Assembly: GCA_964473735.1 (NCBI GenBank) | Contig: CAYYQD010000036.1 | Location: 1-14,978, forward strand | Direction: 5' to 3' | DNA: 14,978 nt | Source: JAADCS01 sp964473735 | Lineage (GTDB): Bacteria; Hydrothermota; Hydrothermia; LBFQ01 | Shown here: positions 1 through 6,220 of the stretch, piece after piece | Layout: each line of letters opens with the position of its first letter | How positions within the stretch are numbered: position 1 is the stretch's first letter | Notes under the pieces: model-generated | What the model saw: only the letters and a program-made list of their open reading frames with translations | Database searches by the model: none | Told to the model about the DNA's origin: nothing | Program-made: the position numbers and the translations under genes

Positions 1-1028
1 AGCAGGGAGGAGAGGTCGGAGGAGAGGACCGACACGAAGGCGCTGCTGTACCCATCAAGAGTGTTGTCGTACGCCCCGGATGTGGTGGGAAAGTCCGATG
101 AGAAGGTGTAGCCCGCCACCACGATGTTCCCGGAGTTGTCGACCGCCAGGGCGTTTATATGATCAGCTGAATTCCCTCCTAAGAAGGTGGCCCCCAACAG
201 AGAGGAGAGGTCCGGGGAGAAAACGGCCACAAAGGCGTCGGCGGAGTCACTAAGCGAGTTATCGTATGCACCGGGTGTGGTTGGAAAGTCGGAGGAACTC
301 GTCCCACCCGCAACGTAAACGTTTCCGGAGTTGTCAACCGCCACGGCGTTTATGTAGTCGTCCATGCTGCCACCTAAGAAGGTGGACGCGGCTAAGGATG
401 AGAGGTCCGGGTCTATGACCAGAGTGTGGGTGGGGTCGTACTTGCCCAACCTGTACCTCAAAACTTTCCCCGTTAGAACCTGCCCGACTTCCACCTCCTC
501 GGACCCCTGATACGCTTTAGGGGGGGAGATCCTGATTACCTCCTGACCGTCCCTCACCACGTACAGCTCCCCGTCCCTCATCCTGAACTCTCCACCCTCC
601 AGTCCGATGGCTATCCTGCCGGGATCCGCACCGGGTTTCACCACCCACTGGAACTCCAGCGTACCTTTTCCTTTGCCCGTTATCACCAGGTCTATGCCCG
701 GATACACCTCCCTGTAGGCCACGGCCCTGAATCCGGGTACGTTCCTCCTCCATTTCGTGGGGTCCTTCCCCCTGAGGTAGTTGAACTTAGCCCCGGTAGG
801 GTATAGGGCCTCAACCTCCTTGGCCTTCCCGAATGAGATCTTCACACCCTCCATCCACAGGCCGTCTTTTAGGAGCGAGATCCCCCGTGGGAACGTTACG
901 TAGAGGGCTTCACCCTCATGCCTATCGCCCGGTACGAAGTACGTGGATAACTGAGAGCTTATCTCTCCCCTCAAAGTGGGGAGGTACTGCGCCTGCGAAC
1001 CCGGAAATGCTAAAATTACCCATATCAT
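1..1028 (-). CDS. SBBP-repeat secreted beta-propeller protein, N-terminal part (runs off left edge)
   Basis: An open frame of 342 codons begins at ATG 1028 and is still open at base 1. An in-frame stop lies 4 codons upstream and no other start codon lies between, so the start is well fixed. The first residues (MIWVILAFPGSQAQ) look like a short signal peptide without a basic n-region, with likely cleavage after SQA. Residues about 20-205 form the non-repeat N-terminal domain seen in SBBP proteins (DUF7948-like: VPGFRAVAYREVYPGIDLVI, then an ITGKGKG/FQWVVKPGADP stretch). From about residue 220 two SBBP repeats follow, with the core VAVDNSGNVYVAGGTSSSDF and a second ALAVDNSGNIVVAGYT; FPTTPGAYDN and STFLGGSMDDY are classic SBBP phrases. 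Probably an extracellular or surface propeller protein of unknown ligand. It is a distant relative of the 9160-11388 protein but closer to the standard SBBP consensus. The total number of blades and the C-terminus are outside the window. Confidence 0.9.
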   Translation of the reverse strand, partial: MIWVILAFPGSQAQYLPTLRGEISSQLSTYFVPGDRHEGEALYVTFPRGISLLKDGLWMEGVKISFGKAKEVEALYPTGAKFNYLRGKDPTKWRRNVPGFRAVAYREVYPGIDLVITGKGKGTLEFQWVVKPGADPGRIAIGLEGGEFRMRDGELYVVRDGQEVIRISPPKAYQGSEEVEVGQVLTGKVLRYRLGKYDPTHTLVIDPDLSSLAASTFLGGSMDDYINAVAVDNSGNVYVAGGTSSSDFPTTPGAYDNSLSDSADAFVAVFSPDLSSLLGATFLGGNSADHINALAVDNSGNIVVAGYTFSSDFPTTSGAYDNTLDGYSSAFVSVLSSDLSSL

Positions 1029-1039
1029 ACCTACCGATT

Positions 1040-1069
1040 ATTTTACAGCATTTGGGGATAAAATTTCAA
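1040..1069 (-). promoter_or_regulatory. Promoter of the left-edge SBBP gene
   Basis: On the minus strand TTGAAA (1069-1064) is followed after 18 bases by TAAAAT (1045-1040). This is the best -35/-10 pair in the window. Eleven bases separate the -10 box from the ATG at 1028, so the predicted 5' leader is at most about 5 bases. The promoter occupies the 58-base gap after the stop codon of the nitroreductase-like gene, so the SBBP gene need not depend on that upstream gene. Confidence 0.6.
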
Positions 1070-1086
1070 CAGGGTAAGGTGTCCGC

Positions 1087-2502
1087 CTACTTCCTTCCGT
1101 ATCTGAAAGGCTTTGCCATCCAGCTCTGCGGTGGATCCCCTTTTCCGATGCTGACGTGATGCACGTAGGAGAGGTCGGTTATGCCGTAGATGGCTAAGAG
1201 GTCGTCGTTAAAGCAGCCTATGGCGTTCCCGTTCAGGCCGTAAATTTCTCCAAGGAGGTAGAGCAGCTGCCCGAGGGCTCCCGCCCTGTAATGTACCGTC
1301 CTGTAGAGCTTGGGGACCTCGTAGGAGAGGTCAAGGTTGGAGACTATTACGAAGTTGAGGTTGGCGTTTCCGCAGTGCTTCTGATTGCAGGTCAGCTTCA
1401 CCAGAAAGTCCTTCACCCTGCCGACCTTCAGCGGGTTGAGGTAGGGGTCGTAGGCACCGTCCTTTACGTCCAGTACCCTCTGGGCGAAAACCTTGAAGGT
1501 GACCCCATCTTCCCTTAACTCGTGGGCGAGGGACACCATATCCACGAGGGTGTCCTTTGAGAGGTAGTTGTCCTCCCTATAGACGAAGGGGGATCTCCGT
1601 CCCCTTATCACGCTGGCGGCGTCGCAGTCTTCGGGAATCCTGTCCTTGAGACGGTCTATATGGGGTACGGATGCCGCCCGCTCCGTTCTTAGCTCCTCCA
1701 CGTACCCTTTCCGCGTCTCCCTTTCAAGGGCCACCACGTCCTCAAACACCACGGCGTCGGGACTCAAGCGGTTCGGCTCGCCGTAGAACTCGGCCCCCTC
1801 CGTCAGGTCGGGGGGTAAAGCCACGGGATAATGGCCGGAGGGTGGGACCACGGCCAGAGCCAGCTGCGGGTACTCCTCCTCCCCTTCCGCAAAGGCTACC
1901 CTGTCAAACCCTAAGATCCTCTCCAGCGTGTCCGGAGAGGAGTTCCACAGGGGTATGACCCTCCATCCTAATACGTGCCCCGCGGCCTTTAAGGTTCCGT
2001 ACAGATGTCCGACGTCCAGAAGGGAATACCTGAACCCCCTGACACCGTACTTCCAGAGGGTCCTCCAGTATATGGCCGTGATGATAACGAAGAACCCCCC
2101 CTCCGGCAGGAGCCCATCAAGGGGCTTTAGCCTACCCCGCAGGGATAGGGAGTGGTCCTTAACGTTGTAATGGTACAGGGAACCGTCCCGAAGGAGCAGG
2201 TAAGTCTCCTCGGGGTGGAGATTCCCGGCCGAAGGGTTGGCTCTTACCGTACGGTATATATCTCCGTAGATTCCCGTTATCCCCGCTCCCAGCTCAAGGA
2301 ACTTGGATACGCTCTCCAGCGTGAAGGGGGAGGGCTCCGGGAAAGGCGTCAGGAGGTGTTTGCAGGATACTTCGGGATCGGGAGGCAGGGGAAGATCTAA
2401 CCTCTCCGCCCCATCCCAAGTCCTGAAAGGATCCGGCCTGTCGGGAGACGGCACGAACCTTCCAGATAGGTCCTTGGTCCTCTCGTGGAGACGTTTGAGC
2501 AT
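1087..2502 (-). CDS. Tandem nitroreductase-fold flavoprotein, SagB/ThcOx-like
   Basis: A 471-residue protein with two nitroreductase-like halves. The first half carries RANPSAGNLHPEE (about residues 87-99), matching the PSAG-x-x-P-E FMN/active-site motif of SagB-type dehydrogenases, followed by the alpha-helical YSLLDVGHLYGTL segment (159-171). The second half starts with VIRGRRSPFVYRE (298-310), the usual nitroreductase domain opening, and later has VHYRAGALGQLLYLLGEIYG (403-422). Members bind FMN and oxidise or reduce small substrates; SagB itself oxidises azolines to azoles in RiPP synthesis. No YcaO cyclodehydratase, precursor peptide or transporter of such a pathway is visible here, so RiPP function should not be assumed; many stand-alone tandem homologues have no known substrate. 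The start is ATG 2502, six bases after a TAAAAT box. The gene is divergent from kdtA with only 74 bases between. Family confident, substrate unknown. Confidence 0.85.
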   Translation of the reverse strand: MLKRLHERTKDLSGRFVPSPDRPDPFRTWDGAERLDLPLPPDPEVSCKHLLTPFPEPSPFTLESVSKFLELGAGITGIYGDIYRTVRANPSAGNLHPEETYLLLRDGSLYHYNVKDHSLSLRGRLKPLDGLLPEGGFFVIITAIYWRTLWKYGVRGFRYSLLDVGHLYGTLKAAGHVLGWRVIPLWNSSPDTLERILGFDRVAFAEGEEEYPQLALAVVPPSGHYPVALPPDLTEGAEFYGEPNRLSPDAVVFEDVVALERETRKGYVEELRTERAASVPHIDRLKDRIPEDCDAASVIRGRRSPFVYREDNYLSKDTLVDMVSLAHELREDGVTFKVFAQRVLDVKDGAYDPYLNPLKVGRVKDFLVKLTCNQKHCGNANLNFVIVSNLDLSYEVPKLYRTVHYRAGALGQLLYLLGEIYGLNGNAIGCFNDDLLAIYGITDLSYVHHVSIGKGDPPQSWMAKPFRYGRK

Positions 2503-2508
2503 CCCCGT

Positions 2509-2514
2509 ATTTTA
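2509..2514 (-). promoter_or_regulatory. -10 box of the nitroreductase-like gene
   Basis: TAAAAT on the minus strand (2514-2509) ends six bases before ATG 2502. The A of the ATG is the seventh base after the box, the usual initiation position, so a fully leaderless mRNA is predicted. No convincing -35 box is seen and no Shine-Dalgarno sequence fits between. Confidence 0.5.
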
Positions 2515-2536
2515 GGTGTGAAACGGAGGTGAGCGT

Positions 2537-2568
2537 TTGACGGAGTAAGGGGGCAACATCCGTAGAAT
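2537..2568 (+). promoter_or_regulatory. Promoter of kdtA
   Basis: TTGACG (2537-2542) and TAGAAT (2563-2568) are separated by 20 bases, longer than ideal, so the -35 assignment is weak. The -10 box ends eight bases before the TTG start at 2577. GGAGGT (2571-2576) abuts the start codon, which is too close for a normal ribosome binding site. The -10 lies in TCCGTAGAATTCGGAG (2559-2574), a small inverted repeat (TCCG/CGGA) that recurs almost unchanged before the next gene at 3670-3684. Confidence 0.45.
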
Positions 2569-2576
2569 TCGGAGGT

Positions 2577-3689
2577 TTGTACGCCCTGTACCGCGCCCTT
2601 ACCACCCTCCTCCCCGTCAGGTGCCGGGAGGTGGCAGGTGACCTGCTCTTTCACGCCTCCTCAGTCGGCGAGGTGAACGCCGCCTACCCTCTGCTCAAGC
2701 GTTTCCCGGACGCTGCCCTTTCGGTCTTTACGGGTAGCGGGTACGACTACGCCCTCTCCCTTGGCATAAACGCCGTACGCTTCCCTCTGGACTCTCCGCG
2801 GTGCGTCAGGGCGCTTTTAAGAGGTAAGAGGGCACTGGTGATAGTGGAGACGGAGATATGGCCTAACCTGATAACTTACGCTCACTCTTCAGGTATTCCC
2901 GTCTTCATAGCCAACGCTACGGTGGGGGAGGAGGCTTACCGATGGTACTCCCGCCTCTCCCTCTTTCGGGAGGTAATGTCCAAGGTCTCTCTGGTTCTGG
3001 CCCAGAGCGAGGAGGACGCCCGGAGGTTCTCGGATTTAGGTGCCGGAGAGGTAAGGGTGGTGGGGAACCTCAAGTTTGACTCCGTTGAGAGGCCGGTCAA
3101 GGGGATAGACCTGTCCCCCTTCCAACCCGCCGGAGCCGTGCTCTTCGCCAACGTCAGGGGCAGGGAGATAGGGGACATAGCCGAGGCCATGAGGCTCGTA
3201 AGGCGGAACGTGTCCGGTTTCAGGGTTATAGTCGCCCCGAGACACCTTGAGAACGTCGGGAACGTATCCTCGGCCTTCCGCAGGCAGGGTTTCACGGTTT
3301 CCTACCTCACGGACCCCGACGACACGGACGTACTGGTCGTGGACACCATAGGGGACCTGTGGAGCATATACAGGTGGGCCTCCGTCGTCTTCGTCGGCGG
3401 TACCTTACGGAAGTACGGGGGGCACTCCTTCATAGAGCCCGCTTACTGGGGAAAGCCCATCGTTAGCGGCCCGCACTTTCACAGGCAGCCCTACGTGAGG
3501 GACATGGTAAGGTACGGGGCGGTTCTGATTGCAAGGACCTACGAGGAGCTGGCCCAAACGGTACTGGCCCTACTACTGAAGCCGGACGTCGCTCTGGAGA
3601 TCGGGAGGAGGGCACGGGAGTTCTACGAGGGGAACAGAGGGGTAGTGGATAGGGTATATGCCGAGATCGTCCGTAGAATCGGAGCGTGA
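2577..3689 (+). CDS. waaA: 3-deoxy-D-manno-octulosonic acid (Kdo) transferase
   Basis: Transfers Kdo from CMP-Kdo to the lipid A precursor at the inner face of the cytoplasmic membrane, starting the LPS inner core. The 370-residue GT-B protein has HASSVGE (26-32), whose Glu32 corresponds to the catalytic base of WaaA (Glu31 in the Aquifex enzyme); VETEIWPN (90-97); GNLKFD (163-168); VAPRH (219-223); and the CMP-binding region VFVGGTL then GGHSFIEPA (271-289). The N-terminus is short, as in Aquifex, with one weak hydrophobic stretch instead of a long membrane anchor. The loop usually reading GSTHxGEE is here FANVRGREIGD (190-200), which is unusual. TTG 2577 is the only start codon between the upstream in-frame stop and HASSVGE. 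The gene overlaps the next by four bases (GTGA). Also known as kdtA. Identity is confident; whether it adds one or more Kdo residues cannot be read. Confidence 0.95.
   Translation: MYALYRALTTLLPVRCREVAGDLLFHASSVGEVNAAYPLLKRFPDAALSVFTGSGYDYALSLGINAVRFPLDSPRCVRALLRGKRALVIVETEIWPNLITYAHSSGIPVFIANATVGEEAYRWYSRLSLFREVMSKVSLVLAQSEEDARRFSDLGAGEVRVVGNLKFDSVERPVKGIDLSPFQPAGAVLFANVRGREIGDIAEAMRLVRRNVSGFRVIVAPRHLENVGNVSSAFRRQGFTVSYLTDPDDTDVLVVDTIGDLWSIYRWASVVFVGGTLRKYGGHSFIEPAYWGKPIVSGPHFHRQPYVRDMVRYGAVLIARTYEELAQTVLALLLKPDVALEIGRRAREFYEGNRGVVDRVYAEIVRRIGA
3674..3679 (+). promoter_or_regulatory. Possible internal -10 box before the MDR dehydrogenase
   Basis: TAGAAT inside the last codons of waaA lies six bases before GTG 3686, in the context TCCGTAGAATCGGAG (3670-3684), nearly identical to the kdtA promoter at 2559-2574. 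It may be a second leaderless start or a shared operator. Because the sequence also encodes the C-terminal VRRIGA of waaA, chance cannot be excluded. Confidence 0.25.
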
Positions 3690-4675
3690 AGGCCGCCTAC
3701 GTGGATAACGGAAGGGTAAAGCTGGTGGATGTGGAAAGGCCGAGGGCCGGAACCGGAGAGGTAGTAATAAGGGTTGAGTACGCGCTGACGGACGGTACGG
3801 ACCTGAAAGCTCTCCTTCGGGGCCATCACCTTATAGGGAACGGGCCCTTCGGGCACGAGTACTCTGGGGTGATCGTTGAGGTGGGTGATGGGGTGGAGGG
3901 ATTCAGGGTAGGGGACGAGGTGGTCGGGGCGAACACCGGTCCGTGCCTGACCTGTCAGATGTGCCGTAGGGGGAAGTACAACCTCTGCCACAACCTTACG
4001 GAGAGTATGGTTCTGGGAGCCTATGCCGAATACCTGCGGATACCGGCCGCCGTGGTAAGGAGCAACCTGTACAGGAAGCCCCCGGAACTTCCCTTTAAGT
4101 ACGCCCCTATGCTGGAGCCTTTAGCCTGCGTCGTCCACGGGGTTGAGGTCCTCAACCTTAGTGGGTACGAGAGGGTGCTGGTCGTGGGTACAGGCTCCAT
4201 CGCCTCTTTTTTCCTTCTCCTTTTCAAGCTCATGGGCCACTCCGTGGCGGTGTTGGGGAGGAATCCGGATAAGCTGTCCCTCATAAGGGAGAATCTCGGA
4301 CCCGACGAGGTCCTGACCTACGGGGATGCCATAGGTAAGTACGACGTGGTCGTTGAGAGTACGGGAAAGGAGGAGGTCTGGAGGAAGGTCTTAGACTACA
4401 CGGGGAAAGGAGGGAAGGTCCTACTGTTCGGTGGGCTACCCTCCGGGACGTACGTACCCTTTGACGCCCACAGGATACACTACGACGAGATCCATCTGCT
4501 GACCTCCTTCCACCACACCCCGACGTCCGTTCGCAGAGCCCTGAACATCCTTCGGGAGAACTGGAGAAGGTTGGCCTTTCTGATCTCCGGGGAGTTTCCA
4601 CTTGACCGGGTAGAGGAGGCCTTCCGCCTGATGGCGGAGGGAAAGGGGTTTAAGTACGCCATACGCCCCAGATAA
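3686..4675 (+). CDS. Zinc-dependent medium-chain dehydrogenase (sorbitol/threonine dehydrogenase-like)
   Basis: A 329-residue MDR-superfamily NAD(P)-dependent oxidoreductase. It has the GroES-like domain with GHEYSG (56-61), the structural-zinc loop with Cys87, Cys90, Cys93 and Cys101, Glu144 in EPLACVVHG (144-152), and a Rossmann start VLVVGTGSIA (164-173). The position normally holding the first catalytic-zinc ligand (Cys in CGTD) is Asp36 (TDGTD), a change also known in haloarchaeal glucose dehydrogenase, so zinc binding may be kept. Substrate is probably a polyol, sugar or secondary alcohol; none can be assigned. Start GTG 3686 shares GTGA with the waaA stop, implying translational coupling or co-transcription, and possibly a role in sugar metabolism for the envelope (inference). 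Length is a little short for the family (about 340-350). Confidence 0.88.
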   Translation: MKAAYVDNGRVKLVDVERPRAGTGEVVIRVEYALTDGTDLKALLRGHHLIGNGPFGHEYSGVIVEVGDGVEGFRVGDEVVGANTGPCLTCQMCRRGKYNLCHNLTESMVLGAYAEYLRIPAAVVRSNLYRKPPELPFKYAPMLEPLACVVHGVEVLNLSGYERVLVVGTGSIASFFLLLFKLMGHSVAVLGRNPDKLSLIRENLGPDEVLTYGDAIGKYDVVVESTGKEEVWRKVLDYTGKGGKVLLFGGLPSGTYVPFDAHRIHYDEIHLLTSFHHTPTSVRRALNILRENWRRLAFLISGEFPLDRVEEAFRLMAEGKGFKYAIRPR

Positions 4676-4689
4676 CCCCCCTCAAGGTT

Positions 4690-4709
4690 TATAATATCCA
4701 CCTGTGGAT
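4690..4709 (+). promoter_or_regulatory. Promoter and palindromic operator candidate of the symporter unit
   Basis: TATAAT (4690-4695) begins 14 bases after the dehydrogenase stop codon and ends eight bases before GTG 4704. A perfect inverted repeat, ATCCAC-CT-GTGGAT (4696-4709), starts directly after the -10 box and covers the predicted transcription start and the start codon. A protein bound there would block initiation, so it is an operator candidate. No -35 consensus is visible. Confidence 0.5.
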
Positions 4710-4796
4710 GCCCTTACGATTCTGGTGGTTTGGGGTAGCTGGTTCCTTCTTCTGGTTATGACGGTAGCCTACTACCTGAAGGAGGGTGAAGGATGA
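4704..4796 (+). CDS. One-helix small protein, likely symporter small accessory protein
   Basis: A 30-residue reading frame, GTG 4704 to TGA 4796, encoding a single hydrophobic helix (about residues 4-24: LTILVVWGSWFLLLVMTVAY) followed by a short polar tail LKEGEG. Its stop codon overlaps the ATG of the symporter (ATGA), and its own last codons contain the symporter ribosome binding site. Small one- or two-helix proteins just upstream of, and coupled to, sodium:solute symporters are a known theme (symporter small accessory proteins; YhdT next to PanF). Support here is the coupling, the membrane helix and a TATAAT box eight bases before the start, the same spacing as at other units in this window. 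It is inserted in the cytoplasmic membrane, presumably beside the symporter. The function is inferred from context only. Confidence 0.65.
   Translation: MDALTILVVWGSWFLLLVMTVAYYLKEGEG
4779..4785 (+). promoter_or_regulatory. Ribosome binding site of the symporter
   Basis: AAGGAGG lies seven bases before ATG 4793. It is the only clear Shine-Dalgarno sequence seen in the window and belongs to an internal gene of a unit, in contrast to the first genes, whose start codons sit directly downstream of -10 boxes. Confidence 0.7.
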
Positions 4797-6220
4797 ACGG
4801 AGTGGCCCTCGGTCTCATAATCTACGTGGTCGTAATGCTCCTCATAGGTCTATACACCTACCGCTTTATGCACACCATAGACGATTTCCTCTTAGGTGGC
4901 CGTAAGCTGGGCGCTCTGGTGATAGCCTTCTCTGAGAGGGCTTCCGGGGAAAGCGCGTGGTTCCTTCTGGGCCTTCCGGGGTTCGCGTACGCTATGGGGA
5001 TGTCCGTCTTCTGGACGGTCGTGGGGGTCGCTCTGGGCATATTCGTAAGCTGGACGGTAATAGCCCGGAGGTTAAGGTGGGAGACGGAGCGGTACGGAGC
5101 CCTAACCATCCCGGACTACCTTGAGGCCCGCTTCGGAGATAGGAGCCGCCTCGTTAGACTCATAAGTACCGCCATAATTCTCCTGTTTTACCTCTTCTAT
5201 CTGGGGGCACAGATCATAGGCGCCGGCAAGGTCCTGAACGCTACCTTCGGTATGGATCCCGTCTTGGGGATGGTGATCGGGGCGGGGGTCGTGGCCCTCT
5301 ATACGATGGCCGGAGGCTTTACGGCTGTGGCCCTCACCGACCTCGTTCAGGGCGTAATAATGCTCTTCGCGGCCGTCTTCCTCCCCATCCTTGGCATCAT
5401 GGCGATCGGAGGGGTGGGGGAGATGTTTGCCAAGCTGAAGGAAATTGACCCTAACCTCCTGAGCGTCTTAGGTGGGAAGGCCGGGAGGGACCTGTTTGTG
5501 GGAACGATACTGGGGGGTATGGGGGTGGGACTCGGATACATGGGGCAGCCCCACCTCCTGACCCGGTACATGGCCATAAGGAGTACTCACGAGGTGCGCA
5601 AGGGGGTCCTCATAGCCATGCTATGGGTACTTTTGGCGTACTGGGGTGCCCCTTTCATAGGGATAGTGGGTAAGGCCTACTTCGGCCCGGAGTTAGCCGA
5701 CGCCGAGAAGGTCATGCCCCTGTTGGCCACGGCCGTCCTCCCTCCAGTGGTTGCGGGCTTTGTGATAGCGGGGGCCATAGCCGCCATGATGTCTACGGCG
5801 GATTCCCAGCTCCTGGTGGTCACATCGGCCGTAGTTGAGGACATCTACAGGAAACTCCTGAACAGGGAGCTATCTCAGGAGAGGTTGGTGTCCTTCTCCC
5901 GCTGGACCACCCTCGCCGTCACGCTTCTCGCCCTCGTCCTCGCCCTCTTCGCGAAGAACTTAATATACTGGCTCGTGCTGTACGCCTGGTCCGGTCTGGG
6001 CGCCAGCTTCGGTCCCCCCATTCTCCTCGCCCTCCTGTGGAAGGGTACGAACCGCTGGGGGGCTCTGGCCGGTATGCTAACCGGTACCTTCACGACCGTA
6101 CTGTGGTACAACGTTCCCGCTCTCAAAGGCACGGTCTACGAGCTGATACCCGCCTTCGCCTTCAGTCTGATAGCGACGTATCTGGTGAGCCTGCTTACAC
6201 GCAAGGGTGGGAGTGCTTAG
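4793..6220 (+). CDS. Sodium:solute symporter, PutP-like (SSS family)
   Basis: A 475-residue cytoplasmic-membrane carrier with about 13 hydrophobic segments, expected to use the sodium gradient to import a small solute. Family marks: DDFLLGGRKLG (30-40), ASGESAWFLLGLPGFAYAMG (50-69, the TM2 substrate/sodium region of PutP), YTMAGGFTAVALTDLVQGVI (170-189), GYMGQPHLLTRYMA (248-261) and GAIAAMMSTADSQLLV (327-342). Ser54 aligns with PutP Ser57 and Ser334/Thr335 with the PutP Na2-site Ser340/Thr341; the position of PutP Asp55 is not Asp here (SGES). Overall it is closest to proline symporters, but the solute may be another amino or organic acid. ATG 4793 has a good ribosome binding site and overlaps the stop of the small helix protein. 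The 3' end overlaps the next gene by 14 bases. Confidence 0.9.
   Translation: MNGVALGLIIYVVVMLLIGLYTYRFMHTIDDFLLGGRKLGALVIAFSERASGESAWFLLGLPGFAYAMGMSVFWTVVGVALGIFVSWTVIARRLRWETERYGALTIPDYLEARFGDRSRLVRLISTAIILLFYLFYLGAQIIGAGKVLNATFGMDPVLGMVIGAGVVALYTMAGGFTAVALTDLVQGVIMLFAAVFLPILGIMAIGGVGEMFAKLKEIDPNLLSVLGGKAGRDLFVGTILGGMGVGLGYMGQPHLLTRYMAIRSTHEVRKGVLIAMLWVLLAYWGAPFIGIVGKAYFGPELADAEKVMPLLATAVLPPVVAGFVIAGAIAAMMSTADSQLLVVTSAVVEDIYRKLLNRELSQERLVSFSRWTTLAVTLLALVLALFAKNLIYWLVLYAWSGLGASFGPPILLALLWKGTNRWGALAGMLTGTFTTVLWYNVPALKGTVYELIPAFAFSLIATYLVSLLTRKGGSA

Noticed and set aside
833..1159. Plus-strand frame of 108 codons
   Set aside because: It runs antisense to the start of the SBBP gene, the SBBP promoter and the end of the nitroreductase-like gene and has no recognisable protein content.
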